Positions 1-6,772 of a stretch of DNA of 64,000 nucleotides are shown here, piece after piece. Below the pieces are notes generated by a model. That model made no database searches. It was not told the DNA's origin and was given only the letters and a program-made list of their open reading frames with translations. The translations under genes were made by a program, and so were the position numbers. Source of the stretch: CAWAYR01 sp050250875 (lineage in GTDB: Bacteria > Acidobacteriota > Vicinamibacteria > Vicinamibacterales > UBA2999); contig JBFWNV010000003.1 of NCBI GenBank assembly GCA_050250875.1, positions 186,001 to 250,000 of the forward strand, in the 5' to 3' direction. Within the stretch, counting starts at the first letter, position 1. Each line of letters starts with the position of its first letter.

Positions 1-291
1 CTGGGCGGCGTCGGCGACGAACTGGGCCAGCCCCGCCTGGGTCGCCGGGTCGGCGGCCAGCCCGGATCGGAACGTCAGGTAGACCGACACCTTGGGCACC
101 GTGGCGAAACGCGCCACGACCACCTGCAGCCCGTTGGCGAGGGTGCGCTCGACCCGGGGCGGCGGCGCGAAGGCGCGCTCTGGCCCGATCGCCGGCCGCG
201 GCGGCACCGCCGCCGGCCCCTGAGCGGCCACCTCGAGCGGCAGCGCGCACAGCAGGGCCGCCGCGACGGCGAGTCGATGTCGGCGCCTCAT
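1..291 (-). CDS. M16 family peptidase, N-terminal part only (runs off left edge)
   Basis: Reading the minus strand from ATG at 291 gives a signal peptide (MRRRHRLAVAAALLCALPLE, then cleavage after AAQ) followed by a segment typical of M16 metallopeptidase N-termini: a short beta region with 'LANGLQVVV', then 'VPKVSVYLTFRSGLAAD', which aligns with the start of the preceding gene product. The open frame continues to base 1, so the C-terminal part is missing. Its ATG overlaps the TGA of the upstream M16 gene (ATGA, four bases), so the two are translationally coupled. Paired M16 genes often encode a catalytic and a non-catalytic subunit of a periplasmic peptidase. Whether this copy keeps the HxxEH zinc motif cannot be seen here, because the sequence ends too early. 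Confidence 0.85.
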   Translation of the reverse strand, partial: MRRRHRLAVAAALLCALPLEVAAQGPAAVPPRPAIGPERAFAPPPRVERTLANGLQVVVARFATVPKVSVYLTFRSGLAADPATQAGLAQFVADAAQ

Positions 292-1691
292 CGCACACCT
301 CCCTGGGCCGACGGCGCCGCGGCGGGTCGGCTGTCGAGCGTCGTGCGGTTGCTGGCGACGAGCCAGCGGCCCGCCGCCGCTTTCACGTCGTCGAGCGTCA
401 CGGCGTCGAGCGAACCGAGGATCGTGTTGATCCGTCCCGGGTCGTCGTCGAACAGCGCGAAGGCGGCCAGCAGGTTGGCGCGGCCGAAGCGCGGCAGGCC
501 ACCCCCTTCGAGATCCTCGAGGAACGCCGAACGCAGGGCGCGCTTGGCGCTGGCCAGCTCCGCGGCGGTGATGCCCCGCTCCCGCACCTCGGCGAGCACC
601 GCGTCGACGGTGGCGATCACCTGGTCGGCGGTGGTGTCGGGCCGGTAGTCCACGCGCACGGTGAAGAGCATCGGCCCCTTCATGTCCCAGTTGGTGCCGA
701 GCAGGTTGAAGGCGCCGGCGACGGCCGTGGCCTGGCGGGTCTCGCGCACCAGCTTCTGGTGCAGCCGCGCGCTCTGATCGCCGACGATCAGCGGATCGAG
801 CACGGCCAGCGCGAAGAAGTCCTTCGACATCCGCGGCGGCAGGTGCCAGGCCATCGCCATCGCCGGCGTCCGGGCCAGCCGGTCGTCGCGCGTCACGCGC
901 TTCTCGGCCGTCTGCGCCGGCTCACCGACGTCGGCCGGCGGGATCGGCGTGCCCCGCGGGATGCCGCCGAAGTGCTTCTCGGCGAGCGCCCGCACCTCGG
1001 CCGCCGTGGTGTCGCCGACGACGACCAGCACGGCGTTGTTGGGCGCGTAGTACGTACGGAAGAAGGCCCGGACGTCGTCGAGCGTGGCGGCCTCGAGCTC
1101 GGACAGGTCGCCGTAGAAGTTGTGGGCGTTGTGCCAGTTGGTGTTGGCCTTCTCCCACAGGTCGAGCCACTCGAAGCCGCCATGCGGCTGATTGAGGACG
1201 TTGACCCGCACCTCCTCGCTGACCACGTTCTGCTGGTTCTTCAGATTCTCGGGCGTGAGGTCGAGACCGCGCATGCGATCGGCCTCGAGCCACAGCGTGA
1301 GCTCGAGCGCGTTGGCGGGCACCACCTGGTAGTAGTTGGTGTAGTCGAACCGGGTCGAGCCGTTGAGCACGCCGCCGGCCCGCGACACCAGCTGGATGTG
1401 CTCGAGCTTCTTCAGCGAGGTCGAGCCCTGGAACATCATGTGCTCGAACAGGTGCGCGAAGCCGGTGCGGCCCTTGGGCTCGACGCGGAAGCCGATGTTG
1501 TACATGACCTCGACGAGCACCACCGGCGCGGTGCGATCGGAGCTCACGACGACCTTCAGGCCGTTGGGCAGGGTGAAGTACTCGTACGGCACCGTGAAGG
1601 CCGGCGGCGGGCCGGCGGGTGGCTGGCCGGCAGCCGCGGATACCGTGAGGGCGGCGACGACGGCGGCGAGAAGGGCGAAGCGGGCAGGCAT
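288..1691 (-). CDS. M16 family zinc metallopeptidase (pitrilysin-like), exported
   Basis: This 467-residue protein begins with a signal peptide (residues 1-22, ending AAG-Q). The inverted zinc motif HxxEH is intact at about residues 80-84 (HLFEH), inside the usual context 'GFAH-LFEHMMFQGS', and a downstream Glu-rich segment ('VSEEVR') fits the third zinc ligand. Length and domain order (M16 N-domain, then M16C inactive-like domain) match the single-chain half-peptidases about 450 residues long. It should degrade peptides in the periplasm. A start at 2006 would add 105 residues of low-complexity arginine-rich sequence and no signal peptide, so 1691 is preferred. The gene is followed by a second, coupled M16 gene. 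An active enzyme is likely, but its substrate is unknown. Confidence 0.9.
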   Translation of the reverse strand: MPARFALLAAVVAALTVSAAAGQPPAGPPPAFTVPYEYFTLPNGLKVVVSSDRTAPVVLVEVMYNIGFRVEPKGRTGFAHLFEHMMFQGSTSLKKLEHIQLVSRAGGVLNGSTRFDYTNYYQVVPANALELTLWLEADRMRGLDLTPENLKNQQNVVSEEVRVNVLNQPHGGFEWLDLWEKANTNWHNAHNFYGDLSELEAATLDDVRAFFRTYYAPNNAVLVVVGDTTAAEVRALAEKHFGGIPRGTPIPPADVGEPAQTAEKRVTRDDRLARTPAMAMAWHLPPRMSKDFFALAVLDPLIVGDQSARLHQKLVRETRQATAVAGAFNLLGTNWDMKGPMLFTVRVDYRPDTTADQVIATVDAVLAEVRERGITAAELASAKRALRSAFLEDLEGGGLPRFGRANLLAAFALFDDDPGRINTILGSLDAVTLDDVKAAAGRWLVASNRTTLDSRPAAAPSAQGGVR

Positions 1692-1770
1692 GCGATGGCT
1701 CCTGGCGGTCGGCGGCAAAGGGACGACACCGGAGAGACGTCCGGCCGCGCCGATTGGTTCGTGATCCCGT

Positions 1771-2868
1771 TCAGGGCCGGGACGAACCCGGTGACGAACC
1801 GCGCTCGGCCCTGACGATGAGCTCGACGACGCGCGAGTAGCTGGCGACGCCCTCGGCCACGCCCTGCGACCGCAGATAGCCATCGTATACGCGCCAGCCG
1901 ACCCGCTGCACGACTTCGACGGCCGCCGCCGCCCGCCGGGCGATGGCGGCCAGATCGTCGCGCGGCCCGGGCGCCAGCGCCTCGAGCGCGGCACGCCGGG
2001 TCTCACCCGGCACCTGGCGCGACGCCTCGCTCAGCAGGAACAGCCAGCCGCTGTAGCGGGCCGGCGGATCGGCCCGCTGCGTCGCCCGCCAGGCGACGAA
2101 ATTGGCGTCGGCTTCGGGGGCGTAGCCGGCCAGATGCGCCCACTCGTGGGCCAGCACGAACGGCCGCTCGGCGCCGGTGAGGTCGGGGTTCAGCAGCGTC
2201 TCGAGGAACGCCGGGGCGGTGAGGCCGTCGACGCCGGCGGCGCGGAAGTACCAGCCGAGCAGCGTGCGCTTGGGTCGTCCCGGCGTCGCTGGCGCGGGCT
2301 GCCCGTCGTCACGCTGCACGGCGTGCAGCGCCTGGACCAGCGCGGGCGGCACGCCAGCGGCGTCGGGAAATCCCAGCGCGTGGGCCGCGGCGTGGTCGGC
2401 GTTGGCGCCGGCGACCGCGCGCGTGAGCAGTGCCGCGACCTCGACCGGGGTCGGCGCGCCGCTCGACAGCGACAGGCGGACGTCCACGGCTGGACGCGCG
2501 TAGTGGAGTCCCCAGGCGATCTGGAACCAGACCAGGCCGGCGGCGGCGACGACGAGCGTACGCAGCGTCGTCGCGGCCAGCGCCGACCAGACGCCGTCTC
2601 GCGCGCGGACCGGCCGGGCCAGGCCACGACGCCAGACGAGGCCGACGACGACCACGAGCCCGATGAGGACGACGTCGAAGAGCGCGATCGGCACCAGGTT
2701 CGAGGCGCCGGTCACGGCCCGCTGCAACGGCGGATACAGGCCGCGGGCGTAAACGCGTTCGGCGACGGCGGCGGGCAGCGCGGCCAGCGTACCGGCCAGG
2801 GCCGCCAGCAGCAGCACCGCGCGCCACGGGCCCGGCCCGGCGCCGCTGGTGATGGAACGCGCCGGCAT
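1771..2868 (-). CDS. DUF3810 family membrane protein with HExxH motif
   Basis: A 365-residue protein with three hydrophobic segments in its first 120 residues (about 17-36, 58-79 and 103-120) and a soluble C-terminal part. At residues 241-245 it carries HEWAH, followed by 'GYAPEADANF', a pattern I recognise from the DUF3810 family (zincin-like; HE-x-A-H plus a downstream E/N). The later 'RYSGWLFLLSEA' segment also fits that family. The function of DUF3810 is not established; a membrane-anchored zinc peptidase is an inference from the motif. It lies 79 bases upstream of the M16 pair and 24 bases downstream of the fibronectin-III gene on the same strand, so it may belong to a small proteolysis operon. 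Confidence 0.8.
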   Translation of the reverse strand: MPARSITSGAGPGPWRAVLLLAALAGTLAALPAAVAERVYARGLYPPLQRAVTGASNLVPIALFDVVLIGLVVVVGLVWRRGLARPVRARDGVWSALAATTLRTLVVAAAGLVWFQIAWGLHYARPAVDVRLSLSSGAPTPVEVAALLTRAVAGANADHAAAHALGFPDAAGVPPALVQALHAVQRDDGQPAPATPGRPKRTLLGWYFRAAGVDGLTAPAFLETLLNPDLTGAERPFVLAHEWAHLAGYAPEADANFVAWRATQRADPPARYSGWLFLLSEASRQVPGETRRAALEALAPGPRDDLAAIARRAAAAVEVVQRVGWRVYDGYLRSQGVAEGVASYSRVVELIVRAERGSSPGSSRP

Positions 2869-2892
2869 CGGCTCGCTGCCCCGCCCGCGCGG

Positions 2893-3291
2893 CTACGGCA
2901 TCGTGATGACGACTTCGTTCGACGCCGGGCTGGTGCCGCAGGCATTGCGGGCGAACAGCCGCACGAAGTACTGCCCGGGCGGCGCCTGGCGATCCATCGT
3001 CGTCGCATTGCCGGCGGCGACGAACGTACCGATGTCGTTCTTGCCCTGGCCGGTGCCGGCTTCGAGAATGAAGGTCGTCGGCCGCTCTCCGCCCGACGGC
3101 GGCGCCCAGGTGAGCCGCACCAGGTCGGCCGCCGCCTTGGTGTACTGCAGCCCGGCCGGCGCGTCGGGGGCCGCGGCGCAGTCGAACTGGCGCGCGCCGG
3201 CGCGCTGCTGGCCGGTGCGCAGAACCCACAGACCGATCAGAATCACGGCGGCGATCACCACGACCACCGCGAGGACGCCGTTCTTGTTCAT
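2893..3291 (-). CDS. Small membrane-anchored fibronectin type III protein
   Basis: From ATG at 3291 the product has 132 residues. Residues 1-23 form one transmembrane or signal-anchor helix (MNKNGVLAVVVVIAAVILIG). The rest reads as a single fibronectin type III-like beta sandwich ('VRLTWAPPSGG', 'YFVRLFARNACGTSPASNEV'). No catalytic motif is seen. It would sit outside the inner membrane. The upstream in-frame extension to 3390 reads into the tRNA gene and is rejected. It lies 54 bases downstream of tRNA-Pro and just upstream of the DUF3810 gene, on the same strand. Confidence 0.75.
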   Translation of the reverse strand: MNKNGVLAVVVVIAAVILIGLWVLRTGQQRAGARQFDCAAAPDAPAGLQYTKAAADLVRLTWAPPSGGERPTTFILEAGTGQGKNDIGTFVAAGNATTMDRQAPPGQYFVRLFARNACGTSPASNEVVITMP

Positions 3292-3345
3292 AGCCAGGGA
3301 GTCACGCGGCCGCGTCGGATCGACGGCGGCAGGCGGGGAGAAAAG

Positions 3346-3423
3346 TGGTCGGGATGCCGGGATTCGAACCCGGGACCTCCTGCACCCCAAGCAGGCGCGC
3401 TAGCCAGGCTGCGCTACATCCCG
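3346..3423 (-). tRNA. tRNA-Pro, anticodon GGG
   Basis: On the minus strand a full cloverleaf can be folded: acceptor CGGGATG/CATCCCG, a D arm, anticodon stem CCTGC/GCAGG around loop TTGGGGT (anticodon GGG, reading CCC/CCU proline codons), a variable region, T stem CCGGG/CCCGG with loop TTCGAAT, discriminator A and an encoded CCA at 3348-3346. Total length is 78 bases including CCA. It is followed by a CTTTTC run. The MerR gene lies 15 bases upstream on the same strand, an arrangement also familiar from proteobacterial ihfA-merR-tRNA-Pro regions. Confidence 0.97.
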
Positions 3424-3438
3424 TCCGTGGTACTGCCA

Positions 3439-3888
3439 TCACGCGGAGCGCTTCGTCTTCCGCGCCCCCTTCGCCGCCCGTCCGGCCGGGTCGGGCGCCG
3501 CGGCCGCGATCAGCTCGAACGGCGCCGCCGCGACCGGGCGGTTCAGCAGGTCGAACACCCCCTGCAGCCCCTCCCGCACGCTGCGAATCCGCGCCCGTGT
3601 CTGCTCGTCGACGAGGACGAAGTCGTCGACCGGCGTGGTCGCGGCGCTGGTCGAGCTTTCCTCGAGCCGGCGTCGCGCCCCCGCCAGCGTGAGCCCTTCG
3701 ACGTAGACCAGCTCGCGGATCCGCAGCACGCGCTCGACGTCGGCGCGGCCGTAGATTCGCGGCCCGGAAGCCGTCTGTTGGCCAAGGTCCGGGAACTCCG
3801 CCTCCCAGCTGCGCAGGACATAGGGTTGGACCTGCGCGATCTGACAGACGTCCGCGGCCTTGAGGCGCTCTTGTTTCGGAGCGACCAT
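3439..3888 (-). CDS. MerR family transcriptional regulator
   Basis: 149 residues from ATG at 3888. Residues 8-75 form a MerR-type winged helix-turn-helix: 'RLKAADVCQIAQVQPYVLRSWE' is the HTH, followed by the wing ('RIYGRADVERVLRIRELVYVEG') and 'LTLAGARRRLEE'. The remainder has a short coiled-coil-like stretch and a basic Ala/Lys-rich tail. There is no cysteine-containing metal-binding loop, so it is not a metal sensor. Similar proteins lie beside tRNA-Pro and ihfA in many bacteria; their targets are not well defined. Here the gene follows der by 62 bases with its own likely extended -10 promoter, and tRNA-Pro follows directly. Confidence 0.88.
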   Translation of the reverse strand: MVAPKQERLKAADVCQIAQVQPYVLRSWEAEFPDLGQQTASGPRIYGRADVERVLRIRELVYVEGLTLAGARRRLEESSTSAATTPVDDFVLVDEQTRARIRSVREGLQGVFDLLNRPVAAAPFELIAAAAPDPAGRAAKGARKTKRSA

Positions 3889-3936
3889 ACACGTGGCGCC
3901 GCCGGCTCGACCCCGGTCGAACCCGCGGAATTCCGG

Positions 3937-3945
3937 AGTATAGCA
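3937..3945 (-). promoter_or_regulatory. Extended -10 promoter of merR
   Basis: On the minus strand the spacer between der and merR contains TGC-TATACT, an extended -10 element, 48 bases before the merR ATG. No good -35 is visible, as expected for extended -10 promoters. It would also transcribe tRNA-Pro. Confidence 0.45.
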
Positions 3946-3950
3946 CGCGC

Positions 3951-5354
3951 CTACGAGGCGCCCTGGACGGCCCCGCGGGCCGGCCGGGCCCGCCGCCGCA
4001 CGTGCAGCCGGATCGGCGATCCCGCGAAGCCGTACTCCTCGCGCAGCCGGTTGGTGAGGTAGCGCAGGTAGGAGAAGTGCAGCGACGCCGCCACGTTGGT
4101 GAACAGCACGAAGGTCGGCGGGGCCACCCCGGTCTGCGCGGCGAACAGCACCCGCACGGCCCGGCGGCCCTCGGCCACCGGCGGCTGGGCGGCGGTGGCG
4201 GCGGCGATGAAGCGGTTCAGCTCGTGGGTCGGCACGCGGCGGCGGCGCTCGGCGGCCACGCGGTCGATGAGTTCCAGCAGCCGCGGAGTCCTGGCGCCGG
4301 TGCGCGCCGAGATGTGGAGGATGGGCGCGAAGTCGAGGAACGGCAGGCGGCGGCGAATCTCGTCGTCGATGGCCCGCGTCGCCTCGACCCCGCGGTCCTC
4401 GACCAGGTCCCACTTGTTGACGGCGATGACGATGCCGCGGCCCGCTTCGGCGGCCTCGCCGGCGATCGCCGCGTCCTGATCGGTGGCGCCGGCCAGGGCG
4501 TCGATCACCAGCACGACGACGTCGGCCTGGGCGATCGATCGGCGGGCCAGCAGCACGCTCAGCGACTCCACCGCGCCGCCGCGGGCGACCCGGCCGGCTT
4601 TGCGGATGCCGGCGGTGTCGACGATGCGCACCTTCTTGCGATGCCACTGGAAGACGCTGTCGACCGGATCGCGCGTCGTGCCCGGCAGGTCCGACACGAT
4701 CATCCGGTCCTCGCGCAGCAACCGGTTGACCAGCGACGACTTGCCGGCATTGGGCCGGCCGACGATCGCCACCGCGAGCTCGCTCGGCGCGTGCGTGCCG
4801 CGCCGCTCCTCTTCTTCGCTGGCGCTCGAGACGTCCAACGGCCCGCGCGCGGGCAGCCGCCGGGCAATCTCGTCCAGCAGATCGCCGACGCCGTGACCGT
4901 GTTCGGCGCTCAGCTCGACGACCGGGTCGAAGCCCAGGCGATAGAGATCGAGGACGCCCGAGGCGGCACGCTTGTCGTCGGTCTTGTTGATGGCCAGGAC
5001 GACCGGCCGTCCGGTGGCGCGGATGACCTTGGCGATCTCTTCGTCGCCCGGCACCAGACCCTGCCGCCCGTCGACCACGAAGACGATGAGGTCGGCGGTG
5101 GCGAGCGCCCGGCGGCCGGCATCGACGACCAGGGCGTGCAGCGGGTCTTCCGAGTCGCCGAACATCCCGCCGGTGTCGGTCAGCGTGAACGCGCCGTCGG
5201 CCACGGTCACCGGGTGGGCCAGGAAATCGCGGGTGGTCCCCGGCACGGGCGTCACGATGGCGCGCCGCGTCCCCGTCATCCTGTTGAACAGCGTGGACTT
5301 CCCCACGTTGGGGCGGCCGACCAGGACGACCGTGGGCAGGGCACGGGGAGCCAC
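3951..5354 (-). CDS. der: Ribosome biogenesis GTPase Der (tandem GTPase)
   Basis: 467 residues with two complete EngA-type G domains. Domain 1 has GRPNVGKST near residue 12, PGTTRD, DTGG and NKTD. Domain 2 has GRPNAGKSS, PGTTRD, DTAG and NKWD. The C-terminal KH-like domain ends 'LREEYGFAGSPIRLHVRRR', typical of Der. It assists 50S subunit maturation. The start is a GTG: upstream in-frame sequence (to 5798) is unlike the family, and GTG 5354 places the first G domain at the normal distance from the N-terminus. Seven bases upstream of that GTG lies TACACT, so the transcript may be leaderless. The linker between G domains is acidic (SEEEERR). Identification is secure. Confidence 0.97.
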   Translation of the reverse strand: MAPRALPTVVLVGRPNVGKSTLFNRMTGTRRAIVTPVPGTTRDFLAHPVTVADGAFTLTDTGGMFGDSEDPLHALVVDAGRRALATADLIVFVVDGRQGLVPGDEEIAKVIRATGRPVVLAINKTDDKRAASGVLDLYRLGFDPVVELSAEHGHGVGDLLDEIARRLPARGPLDVSSASEEEERRGTHAPSELAVAIVGRPNAGKSSLVNRLLREDRMIVSDLPGTTRDPVDSVFQWHRKKVRIVDTAGIRKAGRVARGGAVESLSVLLARRSIAQADVVVLVIDALAGATDQDAAIAGEAAEAGRGIVIAVNKWDLVEDRGVEATRAIDDEIRRRLPFLDFAPILHISARTGARTPRLLELIDRVAAERRRRVPTHELNRFIAAATAAQPPVAEGRRAVRVLFAAQTGVAPPTFVLFTNVAASLHFSYLRYLTNRLREEYGFAGSPIRLHVRRRARPARGAVQGAS

Positions 5355-5361
5355 GGGCCAC

Positions 5362-5367
5362 AGTGTA
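5362..5367 (-). promoter_or_regulatory. -10 element of der, predicted leaderless start
   Basis: Minus-strand TACACT ends seven bases before the GTG start of der, so transcription would begin at or next to the start codon. No convincing -35 hexamer is present. This is part of a recurrent pattern in the window (see findings). Confidence 0.4.
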
Positions 5368-5427
5368 ATGCGCGGTTTGGCCTGCCCAGGCGCAGCGCCG
5401 CGCTCCAGGTCCGCGTCAGGCCCCGCG

Positions 5428-5456
5428 TTGACAGCGTAAGTCGTTCTATTTATGCT
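5428..5456 (+). promoter_or_regulatory. Sigma-70 promoter of the HU/IHF gene
   Basis: TTGACA (5428-5433), a 17-base spacer and TATGCT (5451-5456): a near-consensus housekeeping promoter. The start site would be about 5463, giving a leader of about 30 bases before the ATG at 5493. Confidence 0.75.
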
Positions 5457-5492
5457 AGTTACCGTGCTCACTCGCGAGCGGGCGGCGGGCCG

Positions 5493-5762
5493 ATGATCAA
5501 GGTCGACATCGTCAACGAGGTGTCGCGCCTCGCCGAGATCACCAAAGTGAAGGCGGAACTGGCCGTCGATGCGGTGTTCGACGCCATGCGGGTGTCGATG
5601 CAGCGCGGCGAACGCATTGAGCTGCGAGGGTTTGGCGTCTTTCAGGTGAAGCCCCGAAAGCGCGGCATCGGCCGCAATCCCCGCACCGGCCGGGAGGTGC
5701 GCATCCCGCCCGGCCGCACCATCCGGTTCAAGCCCGGCAAGGACCTGCAGAACATCGGCTGA
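5493..5762 (+). CDS. HU/IHF family DNA-bending protein
   Basis: 89 residues covering the whole HU/IHF fold: an N-terminal helical dimerisation part ('VDIVNEVSRLAEITKVKAELAVDAVFDAM'), then 'GERIELRGFGVFQVKPRKRG' and the DNA-inserting arm signature GRNPRTGREV. It binds and bends DNA as a dimer and contributes to nucleoid structure. Residue pattern alone does not distinguish HU from IHF-alpha. It has its own strong promoter, and the M50 gene begins 17 bases after its stop, so the two may be cotranscribed. Confidence 0.95.
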   Translation: MIKVDIVNEVSRLAEITKVKAELAVDAVFDAMRVSMQRGERIELRGFGVFQVKPRKRGIGRNPRTGREVRIPPGRTIRFKPGKDLQNIG

Positions 5763-5779
5763 CGCGCCGCCCACGAGCC

Positions 5780-6745
5780 ATGGACAGCGGCGCGGCAATG
5801 GCCGCGGAGACCGTTTCCCCGCCGCCGCGGTGGCAGGACCCGCTGGGGTGGCACGCCGTGGCCCTGTGCCTCACCATCGTCTCGACGACCTTCGTCGGCG
5901 GGATGCACTGGGCGGCGTTCACGGGCGGCGACGCGGCGGCGGCCGATCCGTCGAGCGCGGCGTTCTGGATCGGCGGTCTCGCCTTCAGCGCTCCGGTGCT
6001 CGCCATCCTCGGCTTTCACGAACTCGGGCACTACGCGGCCTGCCGCTACTACGACGTCGACGCGTCGCTGCCGTGGTTCCTGCCGGCGCCGCTGCCGCTC
6101 ACCGGCACGCTCGGCGCGTTCATCCGTCTGCGTGAGCCGATTCCCCACCCGCGCGCGCTCTTCGACATCGCCGTCGCCGGCCCGCTGGCCGGCTTCGTGG
6201 TGGCCGTCCCGCTGCTCGTCGCCGGGATCGCCTGGTCGCGCGTCGTCGCCCTGCCCGCCGACGGCGGCGGCCTGGTGCTCGGCGACCCGCTGCTGTTCCA
6301 GCTGATCGAGCGCGTCATCTGGGGGGCGATTCCCGACGAGCAGGCGCTCTACGTGCACCCGATGGGCCTGGCGGCGTGGTTCGGGCTGCTGGCCACGGCC
6401 CTCAACCTGTTCCCCTTCGGCCAGCTCGACGGCGGACACATCTCCTACGCGGTGTTCGGACGGCGCGCCCGCTGGTTGTCGGCGGCGACCATCGTCGCCA
6501 CCGTGGCGCTCGCCTACGGGTCGCTCAGCTGGGGCGCCTGGTCGGTGCTCCTCCTGCTGATGGCGGCCGTGCACGGCGTCGGCCATCCGCCGACGCTCGA
6601 CGACGCCCAGCCGCTCGATCGCGGCCGCCTCGCGCTGGCCGTCGTCGCCGCGATCGTGCTGATCCTCTGCTTCACCCCGCGCCCGATCGAGCCGATGGAC
6701 ATCGTCGACGACGATCCGCCGACCTCGGTCCGGGCGAGGCGGTAA
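5780..6745 (+). CDS. Site-2 protease family (M50) membrane metalloprotease
   Basis: 321 residues with about six or seven membrane segments. The zinc site HELGH is at residues 80-84 and the second motif LDGGH at about 216-220 supplies the third ligand (Asp). The segment 'PLPLTGTLGAFIRLREPIPHPRALFDIAVAGPLAG' between them is typical of bacterial and EGY-like site-2 proteases lacking a PDZ domain. It should cut transmembrane substrates inside the membrane, possibly anti-sigma factors or signal-peptide remnants. The ATG at 5780 is taken as the start; an alternative ATG lies at 5798. It follows the HU/IHF gene by 17 bases and precedes the kinase by 27. Confidence 0.92.
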   Translation: MDSGAAMAAETVSPPPRWQDPLGWHAVALCLTIVSTTFVGGMHWAAFTGGDAAAADPSSAAFWIGGLAFSAPVLAILGFHELGHYAACRYYDVDASLPWFLPAPLPLTGTLGAFIRLREPIPHPRALFDIAVAGPLAGFVVAVPLLVAGIAWSRVVALPADGGGLVLGDPLLFQLIERVIWGAIPDEQALYVHPMGLAAWFGLLATALNLFPFGQLDGGHISYAVFGRRARWLSAATIVATVALAYGSLSWGAWSVLLLLMAAVHGVGHPPTLDDAQPLDRGRLALAVVAAIVLILCFTPRPIEPMDIVDDDPPTSVRARR

Positions 6746-6756
6746 CGGCGCGACCG

Positions 6757-6762
6757 TATAAT
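6757..6762 (+). promoter_or_regulatory. -10 element before the kinase gene
   Basis: A perfect TATAAT ends ten bases before the kinase ATG at 6773, predicting a leader of only about three or four bases. No matching -35 hexamer is visible and there is no Shine-Dalgarno sequence. Confidence 0.5.
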
Positions 6763-6772
6763 CCGGCGACCG

